Of a stretch of 64,000 nucleotides of DNA, positions 17,966 to 26,806 are shown in pieces. The DNA is from Gammaproteobacteria bacterium. GTDB lineage: Bacteria; Pseudomonadota; Gammaproteobacteria; Steroidobacterales; Rariloculaceae. The position numbers and the translations under genes are program-made. The notes beneath the pieces were generated by a model, which was given only the letters and a program-made list of their open reading frames with translations, was not told the origin of the DNA and did not search any database. Location of the stretch: the NCBI GenBank assembly GCA_022819855.1, contig JAJEGN010000003.1:1-64000 (forward strand), written 5' to 3'. Each line of letters begins with the position of its first letter. Position 1 is the stretch's first letter.

Positions 17966-18619
17966 TCAATCGATAGCGAAACAGTAGTACATCCCGGCGC
18001 CGCCGGTCGGGATCAGGTTTTCCATGGCGCAGCCCTGCGAGGGATGCACGGCGTTCCAGGAATTGACTCCGGGGTTGCGGCCGAGGCGGTCGGCGTGACC
18101 GAGCATCGCCTGGGCGTCCGCGCTGCCGTCGGTCCAGTCGTTGCAGGTCAGTTCGTGCGCCGTGCCGTCTTCGTTCGTACCCGTCAACACGTCGTGAACG
18201 AGTGCGCCTTCGGGGCGCTGGACCTCGCCATCGGCGAGGAACAGGTAGGCCGGAACGTCGCCGTTCTCATCGGTCGCCGTTTCGTCGGTGATGTTGTTGT
18301 CGCCGTGCAGTTCATCGAGATTCGCGGCGATCATGACGCCCGCGGTGTTGTACCAGGGGCCGTCGCCGATACGGTCGCGCGCATCGACGGCGCTCGTGCT
18401 CAGGTACGCTCGCCACGTCTTGCCGCCGATGCCGGCCGCTTCGGCCAGCGACTGACAGTGCGTATCGGCGCCGTCGAGTCCGCCAAGGTTTCCGCCCGAG
18501 CCCGGGTTCTCGCTCGTGACGAAAAAACTCGCGTTGTCGGCCGGAGCCTGCGCGAGCGCAAGGCCCGCAGCGAGCACAGTCCCGATACCGAAAGCGAGTT
18601 GACGATAGAATTTCCGCAT
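17966..18619 (-). CDS. Secreted lectin-like protein (DUF1554/collagen-C-terminal-type fold)
   Basis: 217 residues with a clear signal peptide (AAGLALAQAPADNASFFVTS; cleavage after ALA). The mature region reads like the C-type-lectin-related fold annotated as DUF1554: NLGGLDGADTHCQSLAEAAG, then KTWRAYLSTSAVDARDRIGDG, and a final GMYYCFAID. Four cysteines (THCQS, LTCND, GCAMEN, YYCFA) would give two disulfides. Acidic residues in the centre could bind calcium. Such proteins are exported and of unknown ligand. It is the first gene on the minus strand before a switch to the plus-strand operon at 18730. Confidence 0.7.
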   Translation of the reverse strand: MRKFYRQLAFGIGTVLAAGLALAQAPADNASFFVTSENPGSGGNLGGLDGADTHCQSLAEAAGIGGKTWRAYLSTSAVDARDRIGDGPWYNTAGVMIAANLDELHGDNNITDETATDENGDVPAYLFLADGEVQRPEGALVHDVLTGTNEDGTAHELTCNDWTDGSADAQAMLGHADRLGRNPGVNSWNAVHPSQGCAMENLIPTGGAGMYYCFAID

Positions 18620-18729
18620 CGTTGTTCTCCGTTGTGGTTGCGCTGCCTAGTATAGGTTCTTGCGCGTGAGAGCGCCGCCTGGTGCGCCCCCCACGGCCTG
18701 CGAGACATTCGAATCAGGAAAGGACGGCA

Positions 18730-19563
18730 GTGAAGATCGGCATTCTGCATCCGGGAGACATGGGGGCATCGGTGGGCTGCTCCGCCCGGAGGGCCGGTAA
18801 CGAAGTCCATTGGCTGTCCGCGGGGCGTTCGGCGAAAACACGCGAACGCGCGGCGCGGGCCGGACTGATCGAATGCAAACGTCTCGACGAGTTCGCGTCA
18901 TGCTGTGAACTGATCGTGAGTGTCTGCCCGCCCCAGGTCGCCGGTGAGCTCGCGTCGACCGTGCTCGGAAGCGGTTTCCAGGGGCTCTTCGTCGAGGCCA
19001 ACGCCATCTCGCCGGAACGCACCGGCGTGATCGGCGCCAGGTTCGCGGATTCGGATATCGAATTCGTCGATGGCGGGATCGTGGGTCCGGCGGCCTGGGA
19101 ACCGGGCACGACGCGCCTGTATCTCTCGGGGGCCATGGCCGGGACCGTGGCGGCGGCCTTCGCCGGCGGACCGCTCGAACCGCGCGTTATCGACGACCGG
19201 ATCGGCTCGGCGTCGGCGATGAAGATGTGTTTCGCCGCCTGGAACAAGGGCCGGATCGCGCTTGCTGCCGAGGTGCTGGCCGCCGCCGCGCACTTCGGTG
19301 TCAGGGATTTTCTGCGCTCGGAGTGGGGTGGCGATACGACGGATGCGCGAATCGACACGGCTCGCCGGATCGCCGACCGAGCGTGGCGCTGGGAACCGGA
19401 AATGCACGAGATTGCAGCGACGCTGGCCTCCACCGGCCTGCCCGACGGCATGCACCTCGCCGCCGCCGAGATCTACCGGCGGCTCGAGTCCTACAAGGAC
19501 TGTGCGCAGACTCCGGAGTGGGAGGCGCTGCTGGCGGCACTGCTCGAACGGGCCGAGCCGTGA
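18730..19563 (+). CDS. NAD(P)-dependent oxidoreductase, 6PGDH-like with DUF1932 C-terminal domain
   Basis: 277 residues from a GTG start preceded by AGGAAAGGA; an ATG at 18682 lacks such a site. The N-terminus is a Rossmann fold (KIGILHPGDMGASVGCSARR) of the 6-phosphogluconate/3-hydroxyisobutyrate dehydrogenase type, with FVDGGIVGPAAWEPGTTRLY in the middle and SASAMKMCFAAWNKGRIAL marking the helical C-terminal DUF1932 domain. The Lys in MKMCFAAWNKG is at the usual catalytic position of the superfamily. It should oxidise or reduce a small hydroxy acid. It is the first gene of an operon: the FAH-family hydrolase begins 13 bases after it and a TonB receptor 29 bases after that. Confidence 0.85.
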   Translation: MKIGILHPGDMGASVGCSARRAGNEVHWLSAGRSAKTRERAARAGLIECKRLDEFASCCELIVSVCPPQVAGELASTVLGSGFQGLFVEANAISPERTGVIGARFADSDIEFVDGGIVGPAAWEPGTTRLYLSGAMAGTVAAAFAGGPLEPRVIDDRIGSASAMKMCFAAWNKGRIALAAEVLAAAAHFGVRDFLRSEWGGDTTDARIDTARRIADRAWRWEPEMHEIAATLASTGLPDGMHLAAAEIYRRLESYKDCAQTPEWEALLAALLERAEP

Positions 19564-19576
19564 GTCGACCTGATCC

Positions 19577-20578
19577 ATGAAGCTCGGCCTGATCTCGGTC
19601 GACGGTGCGCCGACGCTGATCCTCGCGCGCGACGGCGCGGCGGCGCAGGCCGGCACGGCGCTGGTCGTGGGCGACCTGCTCGCCGCCAGCGGCGAGACCG
19701 CGCCCGCTGGCATGACCGAGCTCATCCGCGGATCCAACCGCTACCTGCCGGCGCTGAGCCGCGCCCTCGCTGAGGTCGGATCGACCTACCGGACGATCGA
19801 CCTCAACGACGCCGACTGGCTGCCGCCGCAGCCCGATCCGCGCAAGATTCTCGGCGTCGCGTTCAACAACCGGCGGATCCGCAACGATGTGCACGTCGAT
19901 CCAGGCGTGCCGAATTTCTTCCTGAAGTCCGCAAGCTGCCTGATCGGGCACGGCCGGTCGGTCGTCATTCGGCCCTACTACGGCAACACCATCCCGGAAC
20001 CGGAGCTGTGCGCGATCATCGGCCGCGCAGCGAAGGACGTGCCGGTCGAGTCGGCGCTCGAGCACGTGTTCGGCTATTCCATCATTGACGACATCACCTC
20101 GCACGGCATGAAGTTCTCCATGGACTCCGTCGCGACGACGCGCGCGGCGGATCTCATGCGCCCTGAGTACCTGGCGTGGCGGCGCAGGCGCGACGAGGAC
20201 GATACCGACCTCTTCTTCGTGTATCACACACGGTCCAAGAACAGCGACACCTTTGGTCCCATGGGGCCATGGATCACGACGCGCGATGAAATCGCCGACC
20301 CCGGCAAGCTGCGCCTGCGCGCCTGGTGCGACGGCGAGCTCTTCTCCGACGACACGACGGCGCGCTACACGTTTTCAGTAGCGGAGCTCATCGCCGAGGC
20401 GTCGCGGTTTTTTACGCTCGAGCCCGGCGATATCATTTCCTGCGGCACGGCGGCGAAGGGTACGGAGAAGTTTCCGCACGCTCATCGTTCCGTGCTGCTG
20501 CAGGAACGCCAATGCCGCATCGACATCGAACTTGAAGGGCTCGGCACGTTGACCCATTTCGTCAGGCACGAACCCTGA
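19577..20578 (+). CDS. Fumarylacetoacetate hydrolase family protein
   Basis: 333 residues. It carries the FAH-fold metal-site region: NTIPEPELCAIIG supplies the paired acidic residues and VFGYSIIDDITSHG the following aspartates, with GDIISCGTAAKGTEKFPHAH near the end. The superfamily includes fumarylacetoacetases, fumarylpyruvate and acylpyruvate hydrolases, hydratases and decarboxylases that cleave or decarboxylate beta-diketo or oxo acids with Mg or Mn. It is longer than the small acylpyruvases and closer to the araD1-type enzymes acting on sugar-acid intermediates; this is inference. It sits between a DUF1932 dehydrogenase and a TonB receptor in one operon, so the three may process a shared imported ligand. 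Confidence 0.85.
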   Translation: MKLGLISVDGAPTLILARDGAAAQAGTALVVGDLLAASGETAPAGMTELIRGSNRYLPALSRALAEVGSTYRTIDLNDADWLPPQPDPRKILGVAFNNRRIRNDVHVDPGVPNFFLKSASCLIGHGRSVVIRPYYGNTIPEPELCAIIGRAAKDVPVESALEHVFGYSIIDDITSHGMKFSMDSVATTRAADLMRPEYLAWRRRRDEDDTDLFFVYHTRSKNSDTFGPMGPWITTRDEIADPGKLRLRAWCDGELFSDDTTARYTFSVAELIAEASRFFTLEPGDIISCGTAAKGTEKFPHAHRSVLLQERQCRIDIELEGLGTLTHFVRHEP

Positions 20579-20607
20579 GCCATTCCCACCGACAGTTCCG
20601 GATTCCG

Positions 20608-23484
20608 ATGAACCCATACACATTTCGAACGCCTGCCGGGCGTCCCCGGCGCGACTTGTCCAGCTTGCCCAGGCCGTCGCCGGCACGCTCGCCGCGGTTT
20701 GTGCTGCACCCGTCGCCGTGTCCTGCGCCGCAGCCGGTACCCTGCGTCGCCGCAGCCGTGCTGGCCACGCTCGCCGCGGGCTTCGCCGGCAGCCCGGCGG
20801 TCCTTGCGCAACCCGGCGCGGCGGATGCGCAGGGCGGCGCTGCCGGCGACGAGAGCGTCGCCGGCCTGGTGCTCGAGGAAGTGGTCACGATCGGCACGCG
20901 GCGCGCACAGCGAGCCGCTACCGATACGCCCGTGCCGGTCGACGTCTTCAGCCTTGAGGAAATCGAGAGCATCAACTCCTCCGACCTCGTGGACGTCATC
21001 AACACGCTCGTGCCGTCGTTCAACGTCTCGCGCCAGCCGATTTCCGACGGCGCCACGTTCGTGCGGCCCGCGAGCCTGCGCGGTCTCGATTCGCACCACA
21101 CGCTCGTGCTCGTCAACGGCAGGCGGCGCCACCGGGCCGCTCTCGTGCAGCTCGGCGGCTTCGGCTCACACGGTCCGGATGTCGGCAATTTCCCGAGCAT
21201 CGCGCTGCAGTCGGTCGAGGTGCTGCGCGACGGCGCGGCCGCACAGTACGGTTCCGACGCCATCGCGGGCGTCGTCAACTTCAATCTGAAGTCCGCCGAT
21301 TCCGGTTTCGATCTCGTCACGCGCTTCGGCGGCTATTCGGAAGGCGACGGGGACGAGGTCACCATCGAAGCCAACGCGGGCTTTCCTCTCGGCGACGACG
21401 GCTTCATCAACATCAGCGGTCAGTATTCGGACACCGAGCAGACGAACCGTTCGGAACCGTACGACCTCCCGATCGGCAGATCCGGACAGACACCGCTCGA
21501 AGCGACGCGCAACCAGCTCAGCGTAGACGGCGTGACCTACTACGGTCCGGACGCTTTCAGCTACACCTACGCGGCGGACGGGACCATCCTGCAGGTCCTC
21601 CCCGGTAGCGACGGCATCCCCGACGACCTCGATACGCGTTACGCGGACAACTTTCACCGCGTGGGCGGTCCGCGCGAATTCGAAAGCCCCGCGCAGATCT
21701 GGGGTCAACCGAGGCGCGAACAGGCCCTCGCCGTCGTCAACGCCGCGCTGCCGCTGTCGGCGGGCGTGGAACTGTACGGTTACGGCAACTATGCCGACCG
21801 CGACCAGGGCGGCGGCTTTTTCTATCGCCGTCCGGGCGTGAGCCAGTTGCTGCCGCTCAGGCTCGAGGACGGCTCGATCTACGATCCGCGCACGAGCCTT
21901 TATCCGTCCGGTTTCACGCCGTTCTTCTCGGCGGTCGCAACGGACTACAGCGGCGCGCTCGGCCTGCGCGGCGAATCGGTCCGCGGGCTGACCTACGACG
22001 TGTCGTTGAGCTACGGCAACCACGAGTTGCGCTATCGGCTCGAGAACACGCTGAATCCCTCGCTCGGACCGGCGACGCCGACGGCCTTTCACCCGGGCAA
22101 TCTCGTCAGCGACGAGCTTGCCGCCAACGCAGACTTGACGTGGCCTGTCGATGTGGGCCTCGCGAGCCCGCTAAATGTCGCGTTCGGTTTCGAATACCGG
22201 GAGGAGGGCTATGCGATCGAGGCGGGCGACGAGGCGGCTTCGGCCGTCGGGCCGTTCGCGGTGCCCGATCCCTTCAACTTCGAGATCACGCAGGCCGAGG
22301 TTGATGCCGATTCCAACGACAACCTGACCGTCATCGAGTGCCGGATCCCGGGGTTCGCCGCCGTCGGCTCGCTCTGCCCGGCAGGCGACCCGATACACAA
22401 CGTGGTTCCGGTCGGTTCGAATGGCTTTCCCGGCTACTCTCCCCAGTTCACGTCCGATGTGAAGCGCGACAGCTATGCAGGCTACATCGATCTCGAACTC
22501 GACGTGACCGATGACTGGCTCGTGAACGCCGCCGCCCGCTTCGAGAACTTCTCGGATTTTGGAGACGTCGCCATCGGAAAGATTGCGATGCGCTATCGCG
22601 CGACCGACCGCCTCAATCTGCGCGGCTCGTTTGGCACCGGATTTCGCGCTCCGACGCCCGGCCAGATCTCCACGACCAACGTTTCCACGCGCATCAACGA
22701 GCAGGGCTTTCCTGTCGCCGAAGGTGTCTTTCCGCCCGAGCACCCGGCTTCGGGTCTCTTCGGCGCGCGGCCCCTCGATGCCGAGCACTCGAACTCCTTC
22801 ACGCTCGGTCTCGCGGCGGAACCGACCGACGGCCTGTCTCTGGCGCTCGACTACTATCGGATCGAACTTCACGACCGCATCATCCTGTCCTCGCAGTTTG
22901 CGGTCGGGCCCGACGAGGTGCGGCAACTCCAGGCGCTGGGCGTACCCGGCGCCAACACCATCGCCCAGGTGCGGTTCTTCACCAACGACGTGGACTCCGA
23001 AACCCACGGCATCGACCTCGTTGCGACCTGGAACGGCGACTGGTTCGCGGGCAGCACGACGCTGCAGGCGGCCGTCAACCGCAACACGACGAAGCTGACC
23101 GAACGGGGGCGGTTCGTCGACAGCGAGGCTGAGCACGATTCGCGTTACGGCGCGCCGGACACGCGCGCTGTCCTGTCGATGCGCCAGGCCTGGGATCGAC
23201 TGGATCTGCTCGTTCGCGGCAGTTATTTCAGCGACTACGCGAACGCCTCGACGGCGAGCCTGACGGAGATCCAGCATTTCAGCAGCACGTTCTTCGTGGA
23301 CCTGGAGGCCACGTGGTCGCTCGGCGATCGCTATCGCCTCAAGCTCGGTTCGCACAACCTGTTCGACGAATACCCCGACCGCGGCGAGTTCGAAGTCTGC
23401 TGCGGGCGGATCTACCGCAGTGACTCGCTGCTGCCCTGGCAGGGCAGGTCGGTCTACCTGCAGTTCGCGGCGTCGTGGTTCTGA
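20608..23484 (+). CDS. TonB-dependent outer-membrane receptor (3 of 3)
   Basis: 958 residues. The leader is long and proline-rich before the hydrophobic core (VLATLAAGFAGSPAVLAQ, cleavage near residue 70), so the true start may be further in, though no better ribosome site is visible. The TonB-box-like VLEEVVTIGTRR is followed by a plug with TLVLVNGRRRHRAALVQLGG and LRDGAAAQYGSDAIAG, shared with the receptors at 771 and 3641. The C-terminus YLQFAASWF ends in Phe as expected for a BAM substrate. Several cysteines fall in predicted extracellular loops (ECRIPG, SLCPAG, EVCCGR). It is the last gene of the operon starting at 18730 and is convergent with the DUF7009 gene. Ligand unknown. Confidence 0.93.
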   Translation: MNPYTFRTPAGRPRRDLSSLPRPSPARSPRFVLHPSPCPAPQPVPCVAAAVLATLAAGFAGSPAVLAQPGAADAQGGAAGDESVAGLVLEEVVTIGTRRAQRAATDTPVPVDVFSLEEIESINSSDLVDVINTLVPSFNVSRQPISDGATFVRPASLRGLDSHHTLVLVNGRRRHRAALVQLGGFGSHGPDVGNFPSIALQSVEVLRDGAAAQYGSDAIAGVVNFNLKSADSGFDLVTRFGGYSEGDGDEVTIEANAGFPLGDDGFINISGQYSDTEQTNRSEPYDLPIGRSGQTPLEATRNQLSVDGVTYYGPDAFSYTYAADGTILQVLPGSDGIPDDLDTRYADNFHRVGGPREFESPAQIWGQPRREQALAVVNAALPLSAGVELYGYGNYADRDQGGGFFYRRPGVSQLLPLRLEDGSIYDPRTSLYPSGFTPFFSAVATDYSGALGLRGESVRGLTYDVSLSYGNHELRYRLENTLNPSLGPATPTAFHPGNLVSDELAANADLTWPVDVGLASPLNVAFGFEYREEGYAIEAGDEAASAVGPFAVPDPFNFEITQAEVDADSNDNLTVIECRIPGFAAVGSLCPAGDPIHNVVPVGSNGFPGYSPQFTSDVKRDSYAGYIDLELDVTDDWLVNAAARFENFSDFGDVAIGKIAMRYRATDRLNLRGSFGTGFRAPTPGQISTTNVSTRINEQGFPVAEGVFPPEHPASGLFGARPLDAEHSNSFTLGLAAEPTDGLSLALDYYRIELHDRIILSSQFAVGPDEVRQLQALGVPGANTIAQVRFFTNDVDSETHGIDLVATWNGDWFAGSTTLQAAVNRNTTKLTERGRFVDSEAEHDSRYGAPDTRAVLSMRQAWDRLDLLVRGSYFSDYANASTASLTEIQHFSSTFFVDLEATWSLGDRYRLKLGSHNLFDEYPDRGEFEVCCGRIYRSDSLLPWQGRSVYLQFAASWF

Positions 23485-23658
23485 GTAAAACTGCCTGACG
23501 AGTGGGCCGGGCTGGCTGTCCGGTGGTCTCGCGATGACCGCGACGGCATGGGTCGCGGCGTCCGTTCCCATAGCCCCGGCGGTCCCAGGACGGGGCCGTG
23601 TGCAGCAGCGAGTTTCGGCGGACTTCCGGGATCGGTATCCGCGGACGTCCGGTGAACT

Positions 23659-24057
23659 TCAGGGCGTGGTATCCGCGGACGCGGGATTCGGAAAGAGATC
23701 CGACTGATCCTCCCCTTCGCGCGGAATCAGGCAGGTGAAGTCCTTTTCGATGAGGATGCTGAGGCTTCCGCCTCCGGGCAGCGCCTGCTCGGCGCGAATC
23801 GAGACCTCGTCCGGCTGCTGCCAGGCGTCGACCCGTTCGCGCGGCAGCACGACACGGACGCCGTTGCCGCCGTAACCCGCCGAGATCGAGTCGGCGGCCG
23901 AACCCGTGTCCGGTTCCGCAACTTCAAGGCGATAGACGAGGGTCGCGCCCGGACCGAACTCGACGCTGTCCTCCACATGACCTTCCGCGGTGAGTTGCGT
24001 CAACTCCGCCTGCGAGACGCGAAACCTGACCGAATTGCCGAGAATCCTGAGTTTCAT
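23659..24057 (-). CDS. DUF7009 family small protein
   Basis: 132 residues from an ATG at 24057, chosen because the protein then begins MKLRILGNSVRFRVSQAELT, the conserved opening of this uncharacterised family; the frame stays open further upstream without family similarity. The rest is beta-rich (LVYRLEVAEP, VRVVLPRERVDAW) and ends in a CLIPREGEDQSDLFPNP motif typical of the family. No signal peptide, so probably cytoplasmic. The function is unknown. A 14-base direct repeat (GGTATCCGCGGACG) occurs at 23634-23647 and, inside the 3' end of this gene, at 23668-23681. Confidence 0.75.
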   Translation of the reverse strand: MKLRILGNSVRFRVSQAELTQLTAEGHVEDSVEFGPGATLVYRLEVAEPDTGSAADSISAGYGGNGVRVVLPRERVDAWQQPDEVSIRAEQALPGGGSLSILIEKDFTCLIPREGEDQSDLFPNPASADTTP

Positions 24058-24379
24058 GGTGTTACTTGATAGATCATGGTCTACGGTCCGGGGCGGGCGC
24101 AGTGTACCTTGAATTTTCCCGGCGATGCACGACCGGCGAGATTCATCGTGTGCCGGACCCAACAGCCGCACGCCCGGCATCTGCAGCGTCGCGCCGATCC
24201 GTTGATGATTCGACGTTTTCGCAATTCCGCTTCGTCCCTCAGCGGACCGGGGTTCCGCGTTTCAGCGGCCCGTCAAGCCGTCCCCGCCCGGGACACGGTT
24301 CGCCCTTTCGCGCCCGCCGTTTCGCGCATACACTTGCCGCGGCAATTCGCCAGTGATAATTCGGAAAGGAGACCACCTG
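24058..24379. other. 322-base intergenic region between divergent genes, no gene seen
   Basis: It separates the divergent DUF7009 and VOC-protein starts. No reading frame here has convincing coding character and no strong palindrome is evident. The only supported element is the ribosome site GGAAAGGAG (about 24363-24371) of the VOC gene. It presumably carries both promoters. Confidence 0.5.
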
Positions 24380-24760
24380 ATGATTGGATATGTAACCGTC
24401 GGCACCAACGATCGTGAGCGTGCCGGACAGTTCTTCGACGAGGTTTTCGGAGTGCTCGGCGCCGAGCGATTCATGGAAACCGAGCAGTTCGTGGCCTGGA
24501 GGACCAGCGAAAAGGAACCCGGCATCGCCTCGACAACGCCCCATGACGGCAACCCGGCGTCGGTCGGCAATGGCATGATGGTCGCCCTGCATGCCGGCTC
24601 TCCGGAAAAGGTGCAAGCCGTCCACGCGAAGGCGCTCGAACTCGGCGGTACGGACGAAGGTGGGCCCGGACTGCGCATGGGGAACTACTACGGAGCGTAT
24701 TTCCGCGATCTCGACGGCAACAAGTTCGTCGCCTTCTGCTTCGTGCACGAGGCAGAGTGA
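24380..24760 (+). CDS. VOC (glyoxalase/bleomycin-resistance) family protein
   Basis: 126 residues starting MIGYVTVGTNDRERAGQFFD, the typical first beta-alpha-beta unit of a vicinal-oxygen-chelate protein; the second unit ends GAYFRDLDGNKFVAFCF, the usual 'DPDGN.' closing motif. ATG 24380 is chosen over an in-frame ATG at 24353 because GGAAAGGAG precedes it at the right distance and the shorter N-terminus fits the fold. Members may be metalloenzymes such as glyoxalases or dioxygenases, or simple binding proteins. Substrate unknown. A small membrane protein follows within 13 bases. Confidence 0.85.
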   Translation: MIGYVTVGTNDRERAGQFFDEVFGVLGAERFMETEQFVAWRTSEKEPGIASTTPHDGNPASVGNGMMVALHAGSPEKVQAVHAKALELGGTDEGGPGLRMGNYYGAYFRDLDGNKFVAFCFVHEAE

Positions 24761-24773
24761 GGCGCACATAAAC

Positions 24774-25016
24774 TTGATCGAACGCAAGGGAGTTCGCCGC
24801 TGGCGCGACCGGACGCGGCCGCTCGTGATCACCGGCGTCGCGATCTACGCGGCGGGCTTCTTTCTCGATTGGCTCCTTGCGTTCGAGTTCTACTGGCTGC
24901 TGACCTTCGGCGGCGGCTTCATCGTCCTGATCGGCGCCTGCTGCGGGCTGCTCTGGCTCGTTGACTCATCGACCGGGGACAAGTCGCCGAGACCGCCCGA
25001 CGATCCTCAGAACTGA
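24774..25016 (+). CDS. Small inner-membrane protein, two transmembrane helices
   Basis: 80 residues if translated from a TTG at 24774 that lies 13 bases after the VOC gene. After a basic start (RRWRDRTRP) come two hydrophobic helices: LVITGVAIYAAGFFLDWLLA and LLTFGGGFIVLIGACCGLLW, then a polar, proline-rich tail. The start codon is weak and no good ribosome site is seen, so translational coupling to the VOC gene is likely. I do not recognise a family. Its last 10 bases overlap the 3' end of the convergent DUF2461 gene. Confidence 0.55.
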   Translation: MIERKGVRRWRDRTRPLVITGVAIYAAGFFLDWLLAFEFYWLLTFGGGFIVLIGACCGLLWLVDSSTGDKSPRPPDDPQN

Positions 25017-25720
25017 AGTTCGAGCGCCGTGCAGAGAAACGCCATGAGCGGCGCGGCGGCTGCGAATCGCGCGGCCGTTCGCTCGGCGAAGTCGCCGGCG
25101 ATGACGTCTTCGTCATCGATCGGGCAACTGGCGATGAAGTCCTTGCGCTTGATGTCTTCGATGAAGGGCAGCTCGGCCGGGAACCCCCGTGGCGGCCGTT
25201 TCAGTCGCTGCCCGCCGAACTCGAAATGTTCCTGGAACCGCCCGTCGCGGCTCGCACTCTTCCAGGCGCCCGGCTTCTCCACGATACGTGTACGGATCTT
25301 CGCGAGAGCGCCCGACTCGGGGCGCCAGATGCCGGCGCCGAGAAAGCAGCGGCCGGGCTCGACATGCACGTAAAATCCCGGTGCATGAACGTCCTTGCCG
25401 CGTTCGTGCCGGAACTGGATGCCGATGTTGGTCTTGTACGGCGTCTTGTCGTGCGAGAAGCGCGTGTCGCGGTAGATCCTCATGAGCGAGCCGCCGACGC
25501 GCCTGGGGATTGCGACGAAATGCGCGGAGATGCTCTCGATGCGCGGACCCATGGTCTCGATGTAGTCGAGCGCGGGGGCGAGGACATCGGCCTCGTAGCG
25601 GTGCTTGTTGGCCTGAAACCAGCTCCGCTCGTTGTTTGTCGCGATCTCCTCGAGGAAACGCAACGTGTCGGGTCGGAACGCGCCGTCGGCCGCGTGGCTT
25701 GCGGTAGTCATGGGGCGCAT
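25007..25720 (-). CDS. DUF2461 (TIGR02453) family protein
   Basis: 237 residues. Characteristic blocks are FLEEIATNNERSWFQANKHR near the start, MRIYRDTRFSHDKTPYKTNI in the middle, and GFYVHVEPGRCFLGAGIWRP. These identify the widespread DUF2461 family, soluble cytoplasmic proteins of about 220-240 residues without established function. A second in-frame ATG at 25711 is also possible. It is divergent from the pirin gene (47 bases apart) and convergent with the small membrane protein. Confidence 0.9.
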   Translation of the reverse strand: MRPMTTASHAADGAFRPDTLRFLEEIATNNERSWFQANKHRYEADVLAPALDYIETMGPRIESISAHFVAIPRRVGGSLMRIYRDTRFSHDKTPYKTNIGIQFRHERGKDVHAPGFYVHVEPGRCFLGAGIWRPESGALAKIRTRIVEKPGAWKSASRDGRFQEHFEFGGQRLKRPPRGFPAELPFIEDIKRKDFIASCPIDDEDVIAGDFAERTAARFAAAAPLMAFLCTALELQF

Positions 25721-25767
25721 TCTAAGCGTGGCGCGCGTCTGCCGAAATCGGTTAATTTCCCGTCATC

Positions 25768-26685
25768 ATGCAGGAAAGTGTGACGGCAATTGGCGGAGCC
25801 CGGGAATCAGCGAGCGTTCCCGGAGCCGTGGAACTCGTGGTCGGGCCGCGCCATCGGCCGCTGGGCGGCCTTACTGTCAATCGCGTCTGGCCGACGGCGC
25901 GGCGTCGCCTGGTCGGACCGTTCATCTTCTTCGATCATCTTCTTCGAGCCGAACTGGAACCCGGTCAGGGCGTCGACGTGCCGCCGCACCCGCACATCGG
26001 CCTCGCCACGGTCACGTATCTCTTCGAAGGCGAAATGCTGCACCGCGACAGCATCGGTTGCGAGCAGACCATCAGGCCCGGCGAGCTCAACTGGATGTCG
26101 GCAGGTTCGGGGATCGTCCACTCCGAGCGAAGCACGGACGGCGAGCGCGCCCGTGCGTCCCGCGTTCACGGTACACAGTCCTGGGTCGCGCTGCCGCGCG
26201 AACACGAACTCTCCGCGCCGAGCTTCGTCCACTATCCGGCCGACGAGCTTCCGCTTATCGAACAGGCGCGTGCGCGTCTCAAACTCGTTGCGGGCTCGGC
26301 ATTCGGCGCAAGCGCCGGTATCGAGACGCTCTCGGAGCTCTTCTACGTCGAAGCGGACCTCGACGCCGGCGCGGCGCTGACGCTCGGGCCCGAGCTTGGC
26401 GAGCGCGCCGCCTACGTCGTCAACGGCAGCGCCGTGGTCGAGGGCGTCCGCTACGAGTCAGGCAAGCTTCTTGTCTTTCGCGACGGCTGCGAGATCGAGA
26501 TCTGCACGCCGTCCGGCGCGAAGCTCATGCTGTTCGGCGGTGCGCCGCTCGACGGCGAGCGCCACATCTGGTGGAACTTCGTTTCGAGCTCTGCCGAGCG
26601 CATCGAAGCGGCAAGGCGCGACTGGAAAGCGCACCGTTTCCCGGCGGTGCCGGGCGACGACGGCTACATGCCCGCTCCCGACTGA
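25768..26685 (+). CDS. Pirin family protein
   Basis: 305 residues with two cupin domains. The N-terminal cupin keeps the pirin metal ligands: His74 and His76 in VPPHPHIGLATVTYLFEGE, and His118 and Glu120 in SAGSGIVHSERS. The C-terminal cupin is degenerate (LFGGAPLDGERHIWWNFVSS). Bacterial pirins bind iron; some act as quercetinase, others as regulators, so the activity here is open. No signal peptide, therefore cytoplasmic. The gene stands alone between the DUF2461 gene and the EF-hand gene. Confidence 0.92.
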   Translation: MQESVTAIGGARESASVPGAVELVVGPRHRPLGGLTVNRVWPTARRRLVGPFIFFDHLLRAELEPGQGVDVPPHPHIGLATVTYLFEGEMLHRDSIGCEQTIRPGELNWMSAGSGIVHSERSTDGERARASRVHGTQSWVALPREHELSAPSFVHYPADELPLIEQARARLKLVAGSAFGASAGIETLSELFYVEADLDAGAALTLGPELGERAAYVVNGSAVVEGVRYESGKLLVFRDGCEIEICTPSGAKLMLFGGAPLDGERHIWWNFVSSSAERIEAARRDWKAHRFPAVPGDDGYMPAPD

Positions 26686-26766
26686 TTCCAGCCTGCTTGG
26701 GAAATCTGGAGGTTTCTTGACGGACTCCAAGGCCGCGCGCGACTAAATTCCTCACCGTGAATTGAT

Positions 26767-26781
26767 GCTTCCTCAGGAAGC
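26767..26781 (+). other. Short palindrome in the leader of the EF-hand gene
   Basis: GCTTCC-TCA-GGAAGC forms a perfect 6-bp stem with a three-base loop, 25 bases before the ATG at 26807. It lies between the stop of the pirin gene and the ribosome site, and could be an operator or leader hairpin. There is no further evidence. Confidence 0.3.
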
Positions 26782-26806
26782 GAGACTTGCGGCGAAGGAG
26801 AAGCAA

